DNA of 64,000 nucleotides from Aliterella atlantica CENA595 (GTDB taxonomy: Bacteria > Cyanobacteriota > Cyanobacteriia > Cyanobacteriales > Chroococcidiopsidaceae). How positions within the stretch are numbered: position 1 is the first letter of the stretch; each line of letters begins with the position of its first letter. A model generated the notes under the pieces. That model saw nothing but the letters and a program-made list of their open reading frames with translations. It did not search any database and was not told where the DNA came from. A program made the position numbers and the translations under genes. Shown here one piece after another: positions 35,953 to 45,593 of the stretch. Where the stretch lies: positions 186,001 through 250,000 of the forward strand of contig NZ_JYON01000002.1 in assembly GCF_000952155.1 (NCBI RefSeq), in the 5' to 3' direction.

Positions 35953-36729
35953 CTACAAAGATTGGCTGGCAAGCAAAGTAAGAATTTCTACACCCTCATC
36001 AGTTACAGCTACAGTATGCTCGAACTGAGCCGAAAGTTTGCGATCGCGTGTCAGCGCCGTCCATTTGTCGCTTTGCACCTCAGCTTCCCAAGTCCCTTCG
36101 TTGATCATCGGCTCGATTGTAAATACCATCCCCGCCCGCAAACGCTTACCTTTGCCGCGCGTACCGTAATGAGGAATTTGAGGTGCGGTGTGGAAAATAT
36201 TACTAATTCCATGTCCTACAAAGTCGCGCACTACAGAAAAGCCTTGTGCCTCAGCGTACTCTTGAATCGCTGCACCAATATCGCCAATCCGCGCATTGGG
36301 TTTAACTTCGGCAATGCCTCTGTTTAGACACTCTTGCGTTACTTCAACTAATTTTTTAGCTGTATGTGAAGGTGTACCGACAAAAAATGTTTTTGATGTG
36401 TCGCCATAATAGCCGTCTAAAATCGGCGTAACATCGATATTAATAATATCGCCATCTTTGAGGATTTGATTGGCGTTAGGGATGCCGTGACAGATGACTT
36501 CATTAACGCTAGTACAAATTGACTTAGGAAAGCCATGATAGCCTAAAGGCGCACTTTTTGCCCCGCGTTCCTGCGTCCACCGCTCTGCTTCATCATTTAG
36601 TTCTAGAGTGCTTACCCCTGGTTTTACCATCGGTTCGAGGTGCTGGAGGAGTTCTGCTGCCAATTTTCCTGCTTGACGCATTTTTGCTAATTCTCTTTGG
36701 GATAAAAGAACTACTGTTTCGCTGCCCAT
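35953..36729 (-). CDS. map: Methionine aminopeptidase, type I
   Basis: Removes the initiator methionine from new proteins. The 258-residue enzyme has the five metal ligands of the family: Asp99 (INIDVTP), Asp110 (YYGDTSKTF), His173 (VGHGISNIFH), Glu206 (FTIEPMI) and Glu237 (AQFEHTVAV), plus His81 (ICHGIPN). It begins MGSETVVLLSQRELAKMRQAG. It lacks the N-terminal SH3-binding extension of some paralogues. It is divergent from rpsN, and the 98-base gap carries both promoters. Confidence 0.95.
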   Translation of the reverse strand: MGSETVVLLSQRELAKMRQAGKLAAELLQHLEPMVKPGVSTLELNDEAERWTQERGAKSAPLGYHGFPKSICTSVNEVICHGIPNANQILKDGDIINIDVTPILDGYYGDTSKTFFVGTPSHTAKKLVEVTQECLNRGIAEVKPNARIGDIGAAIQEYAEAQGFSVVRDFVGHGISNIFHTAPQIPHYGTRGKGKRLRAGMVFTIEPMINEGTWEAEVQSDKWTALTRDRKLSAQFEHTVAVTDEGVEILTLLASQSL

Positions 36730-36854
36730 GAAATCTTATTTCCTTTGTTTGCCTACATAAATGCTATCGTTCTGGTGCGATCGCGTCTTCATTTTTTTTT
36801 GATTGGAAAAGATGTACAATTGTATGTTTGAAGCAAAAAATAATTGCAGGATTT

Positions 36855-37157
36855 ATGGCTAAAAAGAGCATGATCGAGCGCGAGAAGAAGCGCGAAAAGA
36901 TAGTTGCCAAGTACGCTGACAAGCGCCAAGCATTGATCGAACAGTTTGAAAGCGCTACTACTCAACGGGAAAAGCTAGAGTTACACAGACAAATCCAACA
37001 GCTACCCCGTAGCAGTTCTCGCACTCGCTTGCGCAACCGTTGTTGGGTTACAGGTCGTCCTAGAGGTGTTTACAGCGATTTCGGGCTATCTCGTAACGTT
37101 TTTCGCGAGTGGGCGCACCAAGGTTTGCTACCAGGTGTAGTTAAGTCTAGCTGGTAG
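36855..37157 (+). CDS. rpsN: 30S ribosomal protein S14
   Basis: S14 sits in the head of the 30S subunit. The 100-residue protein begins [16 protein letters not shown] and ends in [42 protein letters not shown] sequence. It is the long zinc-free form, without a CxxC pair. The start at ATG 36855 fits the family; the nine upstream codons from 36828 do not. The gene stands alone, as in other cyanobacteria where rpsN lies outside the main ribosomal cluster. Confidence 0.96.
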   Translation: MAKKSMIEREKKREKIVAKYADKRQALIEQFESATTQREKLELHRQIQQLPRSSSRTRLRNRCWVTGRPRGVYSDFGLSRNVFREWAHQGLLPGVVKSSW

Positions 37158-37166
37158 GGTTAAACA

Positions 37167-37203
37167 GCGACCACTAACCAGTGACCAGTAACCAGTGACC
37201 AGG
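37167..37203. repeat. ACCAGTGACCAGTA tandem repeat after rpsN
   Basis: CGACCACTAACCAGTGACC and following AGTAACCAGTGACCAG are tandem variants of an ACCAGTGACCAGTA-like unit. The reverse complement, repeated GGTCACT, appears at 37892-37914 and singly near 1278 and 37318, so this is a dispersed repeat family. Confidence 0.75.
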
Positions 37204-37336
37204 TAAAAGAGCAAGAGGAAAATACTCTTATCTAAGTAGCTGATAACTAATAACTGCTGATGATAAGATAGTTAATCTTTCAGATAATTAACACAGGCTA
37301 GTTACTGTTTCTTAACCGCTCACTGGTTACTGTATA

Positions 37337-37666
37337 TTATTGACCGCAGCAGCGATCGATCCCTAAACTTTCGAGCAAAAGATCGCTGACAGCATTTGCG
37401 ATCGCAAATTCGCCGTAAAAGCTCTTAGAAAAGTCAAAAGCTTGCATTTCAGTGACGATTGCCAGTACCAGAGAGCCTAAATCGTTTTCTCCTTCCATTC
37501 TTTGGCGCACAAAAATTTGCGCTGCCCGCTGGGCAATTTGTTGGTTGACTTGCTCCGGCAAAAATTCTGCATCTAGCCACTTGAGCAAAACATCTTGCAA
37601 CCATTCGCCTTCTTGCAATGGGTTTTGAGATGGGGGCAGAGTAATAGCTTCGAGTGGTTCAGCCAT
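37337..37666 (-). CDS. Conserved-looking cyanobacterial protein, function unknown
   Basis: A 109-residue acidic soluble protein, largely helical (EWLQDVLLKWLDAEFLPE, IAQRAAQIFVRQRMEGEND), ending in DRCCGQ with a vicinal cysteine pair. No signal peptide, membrane span or catalytic motif. Its style, start (MAEPLEAITLPPSQN) and location beside rpsN resemble small hypothetical proteins of other cyanobacteria. I cannot name a family. It has its own gene space, with no close neighbour on the same strand. Confidence 0.7.
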   Translation of the reverse strand: MAEPLEAITLPPSQNPLQEGEWLQDVLLKWLDAEFLPEQVNQQIAQRAAQIFVRQRMEGENDLGSLVLAIVTEMQAFDFSKSFYGEFAIANAVSDLLLESLGIDRCCGQ

Positions 37667-37861
37667 TTTGACTTGCGATCGGGGGAAAGAATTTTCGCAC
37701 TGCTTTTACATTATCGTAGCAAATGCGATCGCTGCTCTATACCACTACACTAACCAGTTAGTAGGTACAAGCCAAGCGACTTTTGGGATAGAGTATTCTA
37801 TCACATTCGCTCGCGCCCCAAATTAAGAGAAGTAGAAAATCAAGAATTGATTCATTATTTA

Positions 37862-37889
37862 AATCCCCGCTCTTTCAAGCATGGGGATT
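37862..37889. repeat. Inverted repeat resembling an IS200/IS605-type end
   Basis: AATCCCC and GGGGATT (37862-37868 and 37883-37889) bracket a 14-base loop, GCTCTTTCAAGCAT. Cyanobacterial IS200/IS605 elements often end in a similar AATCCCCGCTCTTT hairpin. No transposase remains, so it may be a lone relic, or a hairpin ending transcription from wecG, although no T run follows on that side. Confidence 0.4.
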
Positions 37890-37895
37890 AACTGG

Positions 37896-38807
37896 TCACT
37901 GGTCACTGGTCACTGTTAATTTGGTGCTTTTCGTTAGATCTTCATAAACAAGTATTATTAGTTGCTTCAAAGCTAGCCATACAAACATAGGAATAGTGGA
38001 AAAATATCGATGCCATAACCTGATTGGTTCTTGAATTAATCGATACAACCACTCACTACCTAAATTACGCATCCAACAAGGCGCTCTTTTTTGCAGGTCA
38101 GCAAATACAGGAAACGCGCCACCCAAACCAATCATCACAGCTTTGATTTTATCTTTGTGTAAATCCATCCAGTATTCTTGTTTTGGACACCCAAGCGCCA
38201 CCAATACTATTCCCGCACCGCTATCGTTGATTTGCTGGACGATCGCTTCATCCTCAGCGGGTGTAAGGGGACGAAATGGTAAAGGCTCCATACCAGCGAT
38301 CCGCAAAGCCGGAAACTCTTGTTCTAGTTTCTTTCTCATTTGCTCTAAGGTTTTTTCCTCAGAACCTAAGAAAAAAACACTAACATCCCGCAACGGAGCT
38401 AATTTACATATAGATAAAAGAATATCCATCCCAGCAGCGCGGTTTTGCGTACGCGATCCCATTAGTCTCAACATCCAAACTAAAGGCATACCGTCAGGAG
38501 TGACGATATCTGCATTGTTCAACACAGCAGCAAACTTAGGATTCTTATAAGCTTCTATGAGCATATGAGTGTTGGCAACACACACAAATTTGCTAACCTT
38601 ACTCATCGCCCATTCAAATATTAAGTTTATTTGGGACTCAAAATGTAAAGCGGTGACAGGTGAGCCAATTACATTTAGATGTGTAAAAAAATTCTCAGGT
38701 TCTAATTCTAGATTGGTTGAAGTATCTAAGTGTTGATTTTTATTTTGTTCGTCAATTATTCGATCTAATAATTGTCGCTCTATCGTAACTTCATTTATAT
38801 TATTCAT
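37896..38807 (-). CDS. WecG/TagA/CpsF-family glycosyltransferase
   Basis: This family (GT26) adds a ManNAc-type sugar to a lipid-linked precursor at the membrane face. The 303-residue protein has TPDGMPLVWMLRL (about 103-115), the AALGCPKQEYWM-like LVALGCPKQEYW motif (about 207-218) and GLGGAFPVFADLQKRAP (about 231-247), all family marks. The last codons (VTSDQ) and stop lie inside a GGTCACT repeat at 37892-37914. It is the last gene of the exopolysaccharide cluster on this strand, separated from the BY-kinase by 613 bases. Confidence 0.88.
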   Translation of the reverse strand: MNNINEVTIERQLLDRIIDEQNKNQHLDTSTNLELEPENFFTHLNVIGSPVTALHFESQINLIFEWAMSKVSKFVCVANTHMLIEAYKNPKFAAVLNNADIVTPDGMPLVWMLRLMGSRTQNRAAGMDILLSICKLAPLRDVSVFFLGSEEKTLEQMRKKLEQEFPALRIAGMEPLPFRPLTPAEDEAIVQQINDSGAGIVLVALGCPKQEYWMDLHKDKIKAVMIGLGGAFPVFADLQKRAPCWMRNLGSEWLYRLIQEPIRLWHRYFSTIPMFVWLALKQLIILVYEDLTKSTKLTVTSDQ

Positions 38808-39420
38808 GTTTTTATACTTTGTCTTTATTAATATGACATTATATTTTTATTCTCAAACTTGAAAATAAAGTTTTCGTAAAGTTTTGAGTTTAATATGTTC
38901 TTTATATGACAAACAAAAACGCCAAATTAGCACTAATTAAATAAATAAATAGTTAAGAACTTAGACAGTTTTTAGTTGTTAAAAAACTGATGTACGATAT
39001 CTGACTAAATAATAGTCAGCCATCTTCAGCTTAATGTAGTTTGGATAATTTGCAAGTAGGCTTGAAGCGTACAAATGCAATTATCAAATTCAATAAATAT
39101 TTTGTTGCGATCGCCCACGAATGTATAGGCTGACCTCTTAGGAGATGCATACAATATTTATTTAACTAAAGCCGATCTTTTAAACTTCAACTTCATTATT
39201 AACTATATATCTTTTGAAGGATGACAATCAACATCAATCATTAAAATTAACAATGCAAGTTTTTCATTTTTATTGATTATTTTTCTCAATACATTATCTA
39301 CTCAAAAATTTCCTTACTTGTTGCCGAAAACAAATGTTTAAACAATATCATGTTTAAAGCTTAATTACAACAGCTTTTGGCAAATATCAATTTGTTATTA
39401 AGTAGGTAAAACTTAGCGGC
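38808..39420. other. AT-rich intergenic region, nothing recognised
   Basis: These 613 bases lie upstream of the wecG-like gene and downstream of the BY-kinase gene. They are strongly AT-rich and without open frames, clear repeats or a terminator with a T run. The promoter of the wecG-like gene is expected near 38810-38950. Confidence 0.45.
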
Positions 39421-41616
39421 TTATGATTGCGTGGCGTTAGCGATCGCACCTAAAATTGGTGTAAAGGAGAAACTTAGTTGTTCTACTGCTTTCGTCAAAT
39501 CAGCACGATTAGTCTTACCTATTCTTACTGCCAAGATACTTGCATCTACATATTTAGTTAAGAGGCTGCTGTCCGCAAAATCAAGTAAATGGGAAGTGTC
39601 ATAGATAACTAAATCGAATGCTTGATGAAATTGTGCGGTTAAACTCTGCATTCTAGGAGATCCTAGTAAAATTGAAGGATCTGGAGGAGTGGTACCAGCA
39701 GTCAAGACAAATAAGTTTTGCTCGAATAGCAATCTGGTCTTTGCAGCTTCAGACTCGGCAATATCTTCTGGACTAAGACTAGAAGGAAATTGCTTAACAA
39801 CCTTTTGAAAATCAAGTTCCTCAACAAGCAAATTGCTTAACCCCTGTGTATTTTGCAAACCTAACATTGTATGAACGCAAGGAGTACGCAAGTTCGCATC
39901 TACTAATAGCACTTGTTTACCCATTGCTGCCGCTGTTTGAGCCAAGTGTAAACTGATTGTTGTTTTACCATCTCCAGCCGTTGCGGAAACAATTGCCAAA
40001 GAGCGAATAGACGTATTGCAACTCAGGAAGTAAATATTTGCATAGCAAGAGCGAAAAGATTCCCAAAAATTAGCCAAATTAGACTTAGGCAAAGGCTTGC
40101 CGTTTTTATTAAACTTAACAAAAGGAATTTTTCCTAATATAGGCAGCTTAGTTTGGTCTTTGACTTCCTTAGAGTTGTAAAACACGTGGTTGAGCTTGTC
40201 GATTGCCAGTGCAATACCAATGCTCAATAACAAGCCTAAACCTATACCCAAAATTAGATTGCGTTTAACACTAGGCGTGGCATTTTGAGGTTCTGTAGGC
40301 GGAGTAAGTATTTGCCAAGGCACTTGCTTTTGAGCAGCTTCTATCCTCAACTCTTCGCGTTTGGATAAAAACTGGTTGAGATTATCATTGGCGATTTTCA
40401 ATTGTCGCTCTAGATCGTCTTCTTGGCGAACAATGCCTGGAAACTGTTTAACCCTTTGTCTTAAAGAACTCTCAGCAATATTAATAGCTTGATTTTGGGA
40501 CTGTAGTACCTGAACTTGCTTGTAAGCATCAAGCAATTTTTGAATTTCTCGCAGGCGAGCCGAATTTGGAGAAGCCAAATTTAGAGACTCTCCGGTTGTA
40601 TTAGCTAATTTAGCCCCAACAATGCGGCGTTCTTCTTGCTCTATTAAACTCAGTAAATTTTGTTTTTGAGTTGTTAAGGCTTGGACATTTGGGCTATCAC
40701 TTCTGTACTGAGCTGATTTTGCAGCAATTGCAGTTTCTACGTCTTGGAGTTGGTTAAGTAACTTTTGATAGCGAGGAGATTCGCTTAAAGCTGAGACTGC
40801 TTCTGCTATATCTGGTTGCAGTTGCAATTGACTTTGCAAGCTATTGTAGAAAGCTGTAGTTTCTACTAATCTTGCTTGGTAATCTTGCTGTTTTTGAGCA
40901 ATTTGATCGAGTTGCTCGGAGAGCTGTTGACTTTGAGCTTCAGAGTTAACCATATTGTAACGCTGGCGGAAAAGTTCTAATCTCTCTTGGAGGACTGTAA
41001 CTTTGCGCTGGAGTTGTGGTAGTTGCTCTTCAACAAATTTAATCCCTAAATCAGTATCTGTTTGGCGCTCCTTCAAGCTATAGATTAAGTAAGCTTCCGC
41101 TGCTGTACTAAGCACAAACCGAACTTTTTCTGGGTTGGGATCTTGATAACTAACTTCTAAAATTTGAGTATTTGGCAGCAGTTTGACATCTAGTTGCAGC
41201 GTACTGCTTCCTGGGTAGTACATCTGAACTTTCTGCTCGATCGGATACATCAGTTTTGCACTTTGCAAAACCTTGAGCTTGGTTTCATCCAACTTGTTAT
41301 CAGAACTATCTTGTGACTCTTTATCTTCGTCGTCTTGTACTCCTGATACTACCTTGTCTTCAGCAGTGACAGGCTCAGTTAACAATTCCAGCTTAGATAC
41401 ATAAATGGGAGGACTATCCAAAGCCTTGATCGCAGCTACAGCAGCAATTGCACTTGTCCCAACGATAATTAACATTATCCTCCGGCGGACTATTACTACC
41501 AACTCGCCTAAGTTTAAGCCACCTTCATTTTCCTCTGTAAACTGGTTTGTAGCAGAGAGTAGAGATTGCTTGCTATGGGGCTGAATTGATAACTGCCGAG
41601 AGTATTTTTTTCTCAT
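39421..41616 (-). CDS. Wzz/Wzc-type polysaccharide co-polymerase with kinase domain
   Basis: This inner-membrane protein sets chain length and export of capsule-type polymers. The 731-residue protein has an N-terminal Wzz domain with a first membrane span (about 47-66), long periplasmic coiled coils (about 180-440), a second span (about 452-472), and a C-terminal BY-kinase: Walker A SATAGDGKTT (544-553), Walker A' VLLVDANLR (569-577), Walker B FDLVIYDT (667-674). It lacks the tyrosine-rich tail: the protein stops at ILGAIANATQS right after the kinase core. So the usual autophosphorylation cluster is absent or lies elsewhere. Confidence 0.92.
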   Translation of the reverse strand: MRKKYSRQLSIQPHSKQSLLSATNQFTEENEGGLNLGELVVIVRRRIMLIIVGTSAIAAVAAIKALDSPPIYVSKLELLTEPVTAEDKVVSGVQDDEDKESQDSSDNKLDETKLKVLQSAKLMYPIEQKVQMYYPGSSTLQLDVKLLPNTQILEVSYQDPNPEKVRFVLSTAAEAYLIYSLKERQTDTDLGIKFVEEQLPQLQRKVTVLQERLELFRQRYNMVNSEAQSQQLSEQLDQIAQKQQDYQARLVETTAFYNSLQSQLQLQPDIAEAVSALSESPRYQKLLNQLQDVETAIAAKSAQYRSDSPNVQALTTQKQNLLSLIEQEERRIVGAKLANTTGESLNLASPNSARLREIQKLLDAYKQVQVLQSQNQAINIAESSLRQRVKQFPGIVRQEDDLERQLKIANDNLNQFLSKREELRIEAAQKQVPWQILTPPTEPQNATPSVKRNLILGIGLGLLLSIGIALAIDKLNHVFYNSKEVKDQTKLPILGKIPFVKFNKNGKPLPKSNLANFWESFRSCYANIYFLSCNTSIRSLAIVSATAGDGKTTISLHLAQTAAAMGKQVLLVDANLRTPCVHTMLGLQNTQGLSNLLVEELDFQKVVKQFPSSLSPEDIAESEAAKTRLLFEQNLFVLTAGTTPPDPSILLGSPRMQSLTAQFHQAFDLVIYDTSHLLDFADSSLLTKYVDASILAVRIGKTNRADLTKAVEQLSFSFTPILGAIANATQS

Positions 41617-42275
41617 TTTAAAATTGAGGCTACTTGTTCAACTGTACTTGATTACTGCTCTTGACGTACCTGAGGCGATCGCATTACAGCTTGAGCTTAG
41701 ACTTAGTTTGCTAAATCACCCCACCCTGCTCGTATGCCTCTATATCTGCAGTGCTGCCTGCAAATCCTACTATAATTCCAGGAATTTCTCTATTTGTGTC
41801 GATAGCCCAATTAAGCTGCAAATTGAAGTCTGAGCATTTAGGTTTACCTGCTACAGCCTCAACATCTGTAAAATAAGCTATGGAATTGTAGATTCCTTAT
41901 ACTTGAAGCTATTGCAAAAATGTTATTGCCAGATTCAACAAGCGCGATCGCTAAATACAGGAATAAGGAAAGTATGGTTGAAAACTTGATTATAGCCTCG
42001 CTGGCTGCTAGCAACTACATGAAAACTCTGCTTTACCTCCAGTAATGTTTGATACCACTTGCTAGTGTATAATATAGTTATAGCTTGCTTTGTCTCAAGA
42101 AGTATCGCACGTTGCCCAAAATGGATTGAACGTTCGAGCATCCGCAATCGAGGTATAGTACGACCCAGCTTTAAGCTTGATATAGCACCAAAGGTAAATC
42201 GCTTCTAGCAAGGTGTTCGAGGTGCTGAAGTTAGTAATGTTGTTAAATAAACATACTAGGGACAGGGAACAAATA
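41617..42275. other. Intergenic region with an unexplained stop-free stretch
   Basis: There is no gene with a start codon here. On the minus strand a 61-codon stop-free stretch (about 41,715-41,897) reads GIYNSIAYFTDVEAV, ending EIPGIIVGFAGSTADIEAYE. It has no start and I do not recognise it; it may be a gene fragment or chance. The promoter for the BY-kinase gene should lie at 41617-41700. Confidence 0.4.
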
Positions 42276-43049
42276 CTATAGGCGAAAAGTTTTTCCCTCT
42301 ACATTGATCACCCAAGCAGTGCCATCTGCTTCGACTGCTATGCCAGTTGCAGAACCAGGAATCGTCTGCCACTTGGAACCGTCCCAAGATTGAATTTCAA
42401 AGCCACCAGCACCAGCAGAAGTACAACCTAATATCCAAGCAGAGTCATTTTCTCCTACTCCAATATCTTTGGCACATCCAGGAATCTGTCGCCAACTATT
42501 GGCGCTGCGTTTATAGATTTGTCCCTGGGCATTAATTATCCAAGGAGTACCATCGGGAGTGACAGCTATTTTAGTAGCAGCACCACTAACAAGATTCCAT
42601 GCCGAACCGCTGCGAGCATATACTTCTAAGCCATCAGTTCCAGTTGATTTGCAACCTAGTATCCAAACAGCGCTATCTTGTCCGACTGCAATATCTTTGG
42701 CACATCCAGGAACTTGTTGCCAGTCGCCATCGGCATTGCCTTTATAAATTTGGTTTCCTCCATTTACAATCCAGGGAGTGCCGTCTGGTTCAACTGCTAT
42801 CCTCACGGCAACGCCTGGAATCATATCCCATTTTGAACCGTTCCACGAGAATATGTAATAGTCGCCTTTTCCCACTGGTGGACCGCAACCCAATACCCAA
42901 GGAAGACCGCGATCGCCAACTCCAATATCAGTAGCACAGGCTCCTGGGAAGTAGTTTTGTACCTGTGCTTTTTGATTCATACATTGGGTAGTTATTACAG
43001 ACAGACTGATTGCAGGGATCAGCGCTTGTAGTAATTGAACGCGCATCAT
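42276..43049 (-). CDS. Exported tectonin-type beta-propeller protein
   Basis: A 257-residue protein with an N-terminal signal-like helix (LLQALIPAISLSVITT). The rest is about three copies of a near-75-residue unit, each with two blades: CAKDIGVGEND-AWILGC, then SWDGSKWQTIPGSATGIAVE-DGTAWVIN. That makes a likely six-bladed tectonin propeller, a fold used by lectins that bind sugars. Each odd blade has a Cys pair (CAxDI and LGC) that could form a disulfide outside the cytosol. It lies inside the polysaccharide cluster, which suggests polymer binding; that is inference. Confidence 0.82.
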   Translation of the reverse strand: MMRVQLLQALIPAISLSVITTQCMNQKAQVQNYFPGACATDIGVGDRGLPWVLGCGPPVGKGDYYIFSWNGSKWDMIPGVAVRIAVEPDGTPWIVNGGNQIYKGNADGDWQQVPGCAKDIAVGQDSAVWILGCKSTGTDGLEVYARSGSAWNLVSGAATKIAVTPDGTPWIINAQGQIYKRSANSWRQIPGCAKDIGVGENDSAWILGCTSAGAGGFEIQSWDGSKWQTIPGSATGIAVEADGTAWVINVEGKTFRL

Positions 43050-43262
43050 AAATGTTTGGGTTTAGTAAACTGTCTATTTAATTGAGTGTTTGCTTGGTAA
43101 GATTTCTTTGTCGAGGTATAACTTCAGCCATGCAACTTAACTATTACCTCGATCTTGTGCGATCGCGCAAGTATATAAGGTCCTGTCGGCATTGAGTTTC
43201 ACTAATGACATAACAAGTAGAAATCGCCTACTGCGTTTTCAATGTCTGCCAATTAAGTATAT

Positions 43263-44355
43263 TTAGGTTCCAAACATATACTTAGACATTTGTTTGTTCT
43301 GCATCAGTAGTAGTACAACTAGCCAACTTAGCAAAAACGTGGAAATAGAAAAGCACAGCATAGATACAACAGTTACTTTAACAGTAATTTGAGGAAGTAT
43401 AAAATCTACAGTGATTGCAATTACTCTTTTCAAGACCGGATGAATTAAATAGATGCCGAAGGAGCAGTTACCTATACTTTTTATTATCTTAGTTTCTGTT
43501 AAATGAGGAAACAGATAAATGCCAAAAGTAAGCAAGAAAAAAGCTATAATAAGTTGACTTAACTCACCTATGATGAACTCTTATCTAAATATATTTTAAT
43601 TGTAACTATTGTAAAAAAGCACAAAATGCTGCTTTTTTTTTAAATGATTAGTTAATCTGTCCGAGCGAATAATTTAAAATTAGGTCTACACATATGTACA
43701 ACAGAAAATTTAGCATCCAAGCAACCTTCATTAATATGAATCTAGCTATCTGATAATTTATAGAATTGTATTCAAGTAAATTTAATAAGCTAGGAAATGC
43801 AAGTGGAGAATTTAATTGAAACAAATTACCCGATTGGGCAATTATCTCATTAGTAATGATACTAAAAACAGCTAGAAAAGCTATAGCTATAGTTCCATTT
43901 TCGCGTGTTAGTAATTTATTTGTTAAGAAAACTAATAATGCTCCTGAAAACAAAAGTGGTAAGAAGTAGAGATGATATAATGCACTGCCAAAGAAGATAA
44001 CTGCAATTGGAGCTTGCCACAACTGATTAAGGCAATCGCTTCGATTAGTAAGTAGATAAAAAATTGCCCCAAAAACTATATAAAATATACTCCGAACTGC
44101 ATAGGGAATAAGGATGCGTTGAAATTTCGTTTTCTAAAATTGACAAAAAACATTTTTACTGAAGTTTTGAGTTGTAAAAAAGAAAGATACAGTTAGAAAA
44201 AATGGAACAGCAAAATAAAACAATAGTCTAAATTGTAATGCCCAGTATCTTACAGGAACTCCCCAAGTTTCATCACCTGAATGGACGACAACAACTACAA
44301 AAGCAGCTAAACCTCGGCATAAGTCAATACCTAATAGCCTGCTTTTCTTCTCCAT
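43263..44355 (-). pseudogene. Broken acyltransferase family 3 gene
   Basis: Intact relatives acetylate sugars in surface polymers. From ATG 44355 the frame encodes the typical first helix KSRLLGIDLCRGLAAFVVVVVH, then meets TAG at 44134-44136. The same frame goes on (KTKFQRILIPYAVRSIF, then QLWQAPIAVIFFGSALYHLYFLP) to another stop at 43648. The C-terminal part (LLTFGIYLFP, CSFGIYLIHPVLKRV) is in a different frame, so at least one nonsense change and one frameshift separate the pieces. All three fragments fit one protein of about 350 residues. The gene is probably dead, so its acyl group would be missing from the polymer. Confidence 0.85.
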
Positions 44356-44438
44356 GTTATGTATAAATATATATTTTGTATCTTGATTGGACGTATTTGA
44401 GTATTGCAAGCTCAAATTTATAAGTTACGAACGCTATT

Positions 44439-45593
44439 TTATTCTGGCTGCATAAAATATGGAGGTAATGTGTCATTGTTAGTTATTGAAGAGAAAAACT
44501 TAAGATATTGACTAGCTACAGTGGATTTCGAGAAACGAAAATCGTCATTAGTTTGATTTAATGGTAGTTTTAAAGTCCAAACAATAGCTTGCGAAAGATT
44601 ACTGACAGCATCGCCTCTGAGATCGAAATAAGAACAGCTATGAGAGCCAATTTCCTTAAATATAGGAATATCAGAACAAACTATTTTACATGAAAAATAC
44701 ATAGCTTCTGCTAGAGGTAAACAAAAACCTTCTTGAGAAGAAGGAGCTACAAAAATTTTACAATTTTGATACAGCCAACATAATTCCTTATCTTGTATTG
44801 AGTTAACTAGCAACACTCGTTCTTGAAGAGAAAGAGCAGAAATTTGGGCATACAAACTGTCAGTTTCAGGTCCAGTGCTACCAACAATAACTAATTTAGT
44901 TGAATCTGACAAATATTGCTGTTTATTTAATAGAGAAAATGTTTCAATTAACAGAGCGATATTTTTGTTTTTACGATGTTGAGCTACGCATAGCAAGAAA
45001 GGCTCGTCTTCCTTAAGATTTGTTTTATTAGGTTGTTCGCAACTAATTAAATTAAAATTAACATAATTATAAATTACAGTGATATGCTTGCTTAAACAAG
45101 TATTAAGAAAATACTTATTTAAACTACTAAGTGTTGATTTAGATACACAAGCAAGCCCATCACTGTTTGCTATACACTGCTGCAAAAATAAACGGTTAAA
45201 TATGACATTTGGATATCCAAAAACCTCTGGATTTTCATAAGGATATAAATCATGAATTGTAGAGACAACAGGTAATGAGAACAACGGACGTAAAAACGGA
45301 AATGGAAATGACATATAAACTATATCTGCGTGCAGACTGTTGACTAAGACGGGTAAACCGAATAGAAACCATAGATTTCTTATCAACGAATTATTTTTAA
45401 TATCTACACCAATCAACTTGATTTTTTTAGAACTAAATAATGTTTCAAAATAGTCCTGCTGCCAGGCTCCTATAATTAATGTAACTTGTGCAACTTCGTT
45501 AGTATCAGCTAAACATTGAGCAAGATTTGCTGCATGTCTGCAAACACCAGTTGGTTTTGAAGGTCTGTGTAAAGCAACAATTATAATATGCAT
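44439..45593 (-). CDS. Family 4 glycosyltransferase
   Basis: A 384-residue GT-B retaining glycosyltransferase. The N-terminal domain begins MHIIIVALHRPSKPTGVCRH, with a GG-like GV loop. The donor-binding domain has LCVAQHRKNKNIALLIETF (about 200-218) and the EX7E motif SQEGFCLPLAEAM (about 299-311). I start at ATG 45593; the frame is open for 23 more residues without a better start. It lies between the broken acyltransferase and another GT4 gene. The transferred sugar cannot be read from sequence. Confidence 0.85.
   Translation of the reverse strand: MHIIIVALHRPSKPTGVCRHAANLAQCLADTNEVAQVTLIIGAWQQDYFETLFSSKKIKLIGVDIKNNSLIRNLWFLFGLPVLVNSLHADIVYMSFPFPFLRPLFSLPVVSTIHDLYPYENPEVFGYPNVIFNRLFLQQCIANSDGLACVSKSTLSSLNKYFLNTCLSKHITVIYNYVNFNLISCEQPNKTNLKEDEPFLLCVAQHRKNKNIALLIETFSLLNKQQYLSDSTKLVIVGSTGPETDSLYAQISALSLQERVLLVNSIQDKELCWLYQNCKIFVAPSSQEGFCLPLAEAMYFSCKIVCSDIPIFKEIGSHSCSYFDLRGDAVSNLSQAIVWTLKLPLNQTNDDFRFSKSTVASQYLKFFSSITNNDTLPPYFMQPE

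Noticed and set aside
37160..37335. CRISPR-like array
   Set aside because: The ACCAGTGACC units are contiguous and of changing length, with no spacers. Nothing else in the window has regularly spaced direct repeats.
37862..37889. Complete insertion sequence
   Set aside because: Only one hairpin resembling an IS200/IS605 end is seen, without a transposase or TnpB gene.
43648..44022. Separate small membrane protein gene
   Set aside because: It is in the same frame as the upstream acyltransferase fragment, separated by a single stop, and reads as the middle of that family, so it is part of the pseudogene.
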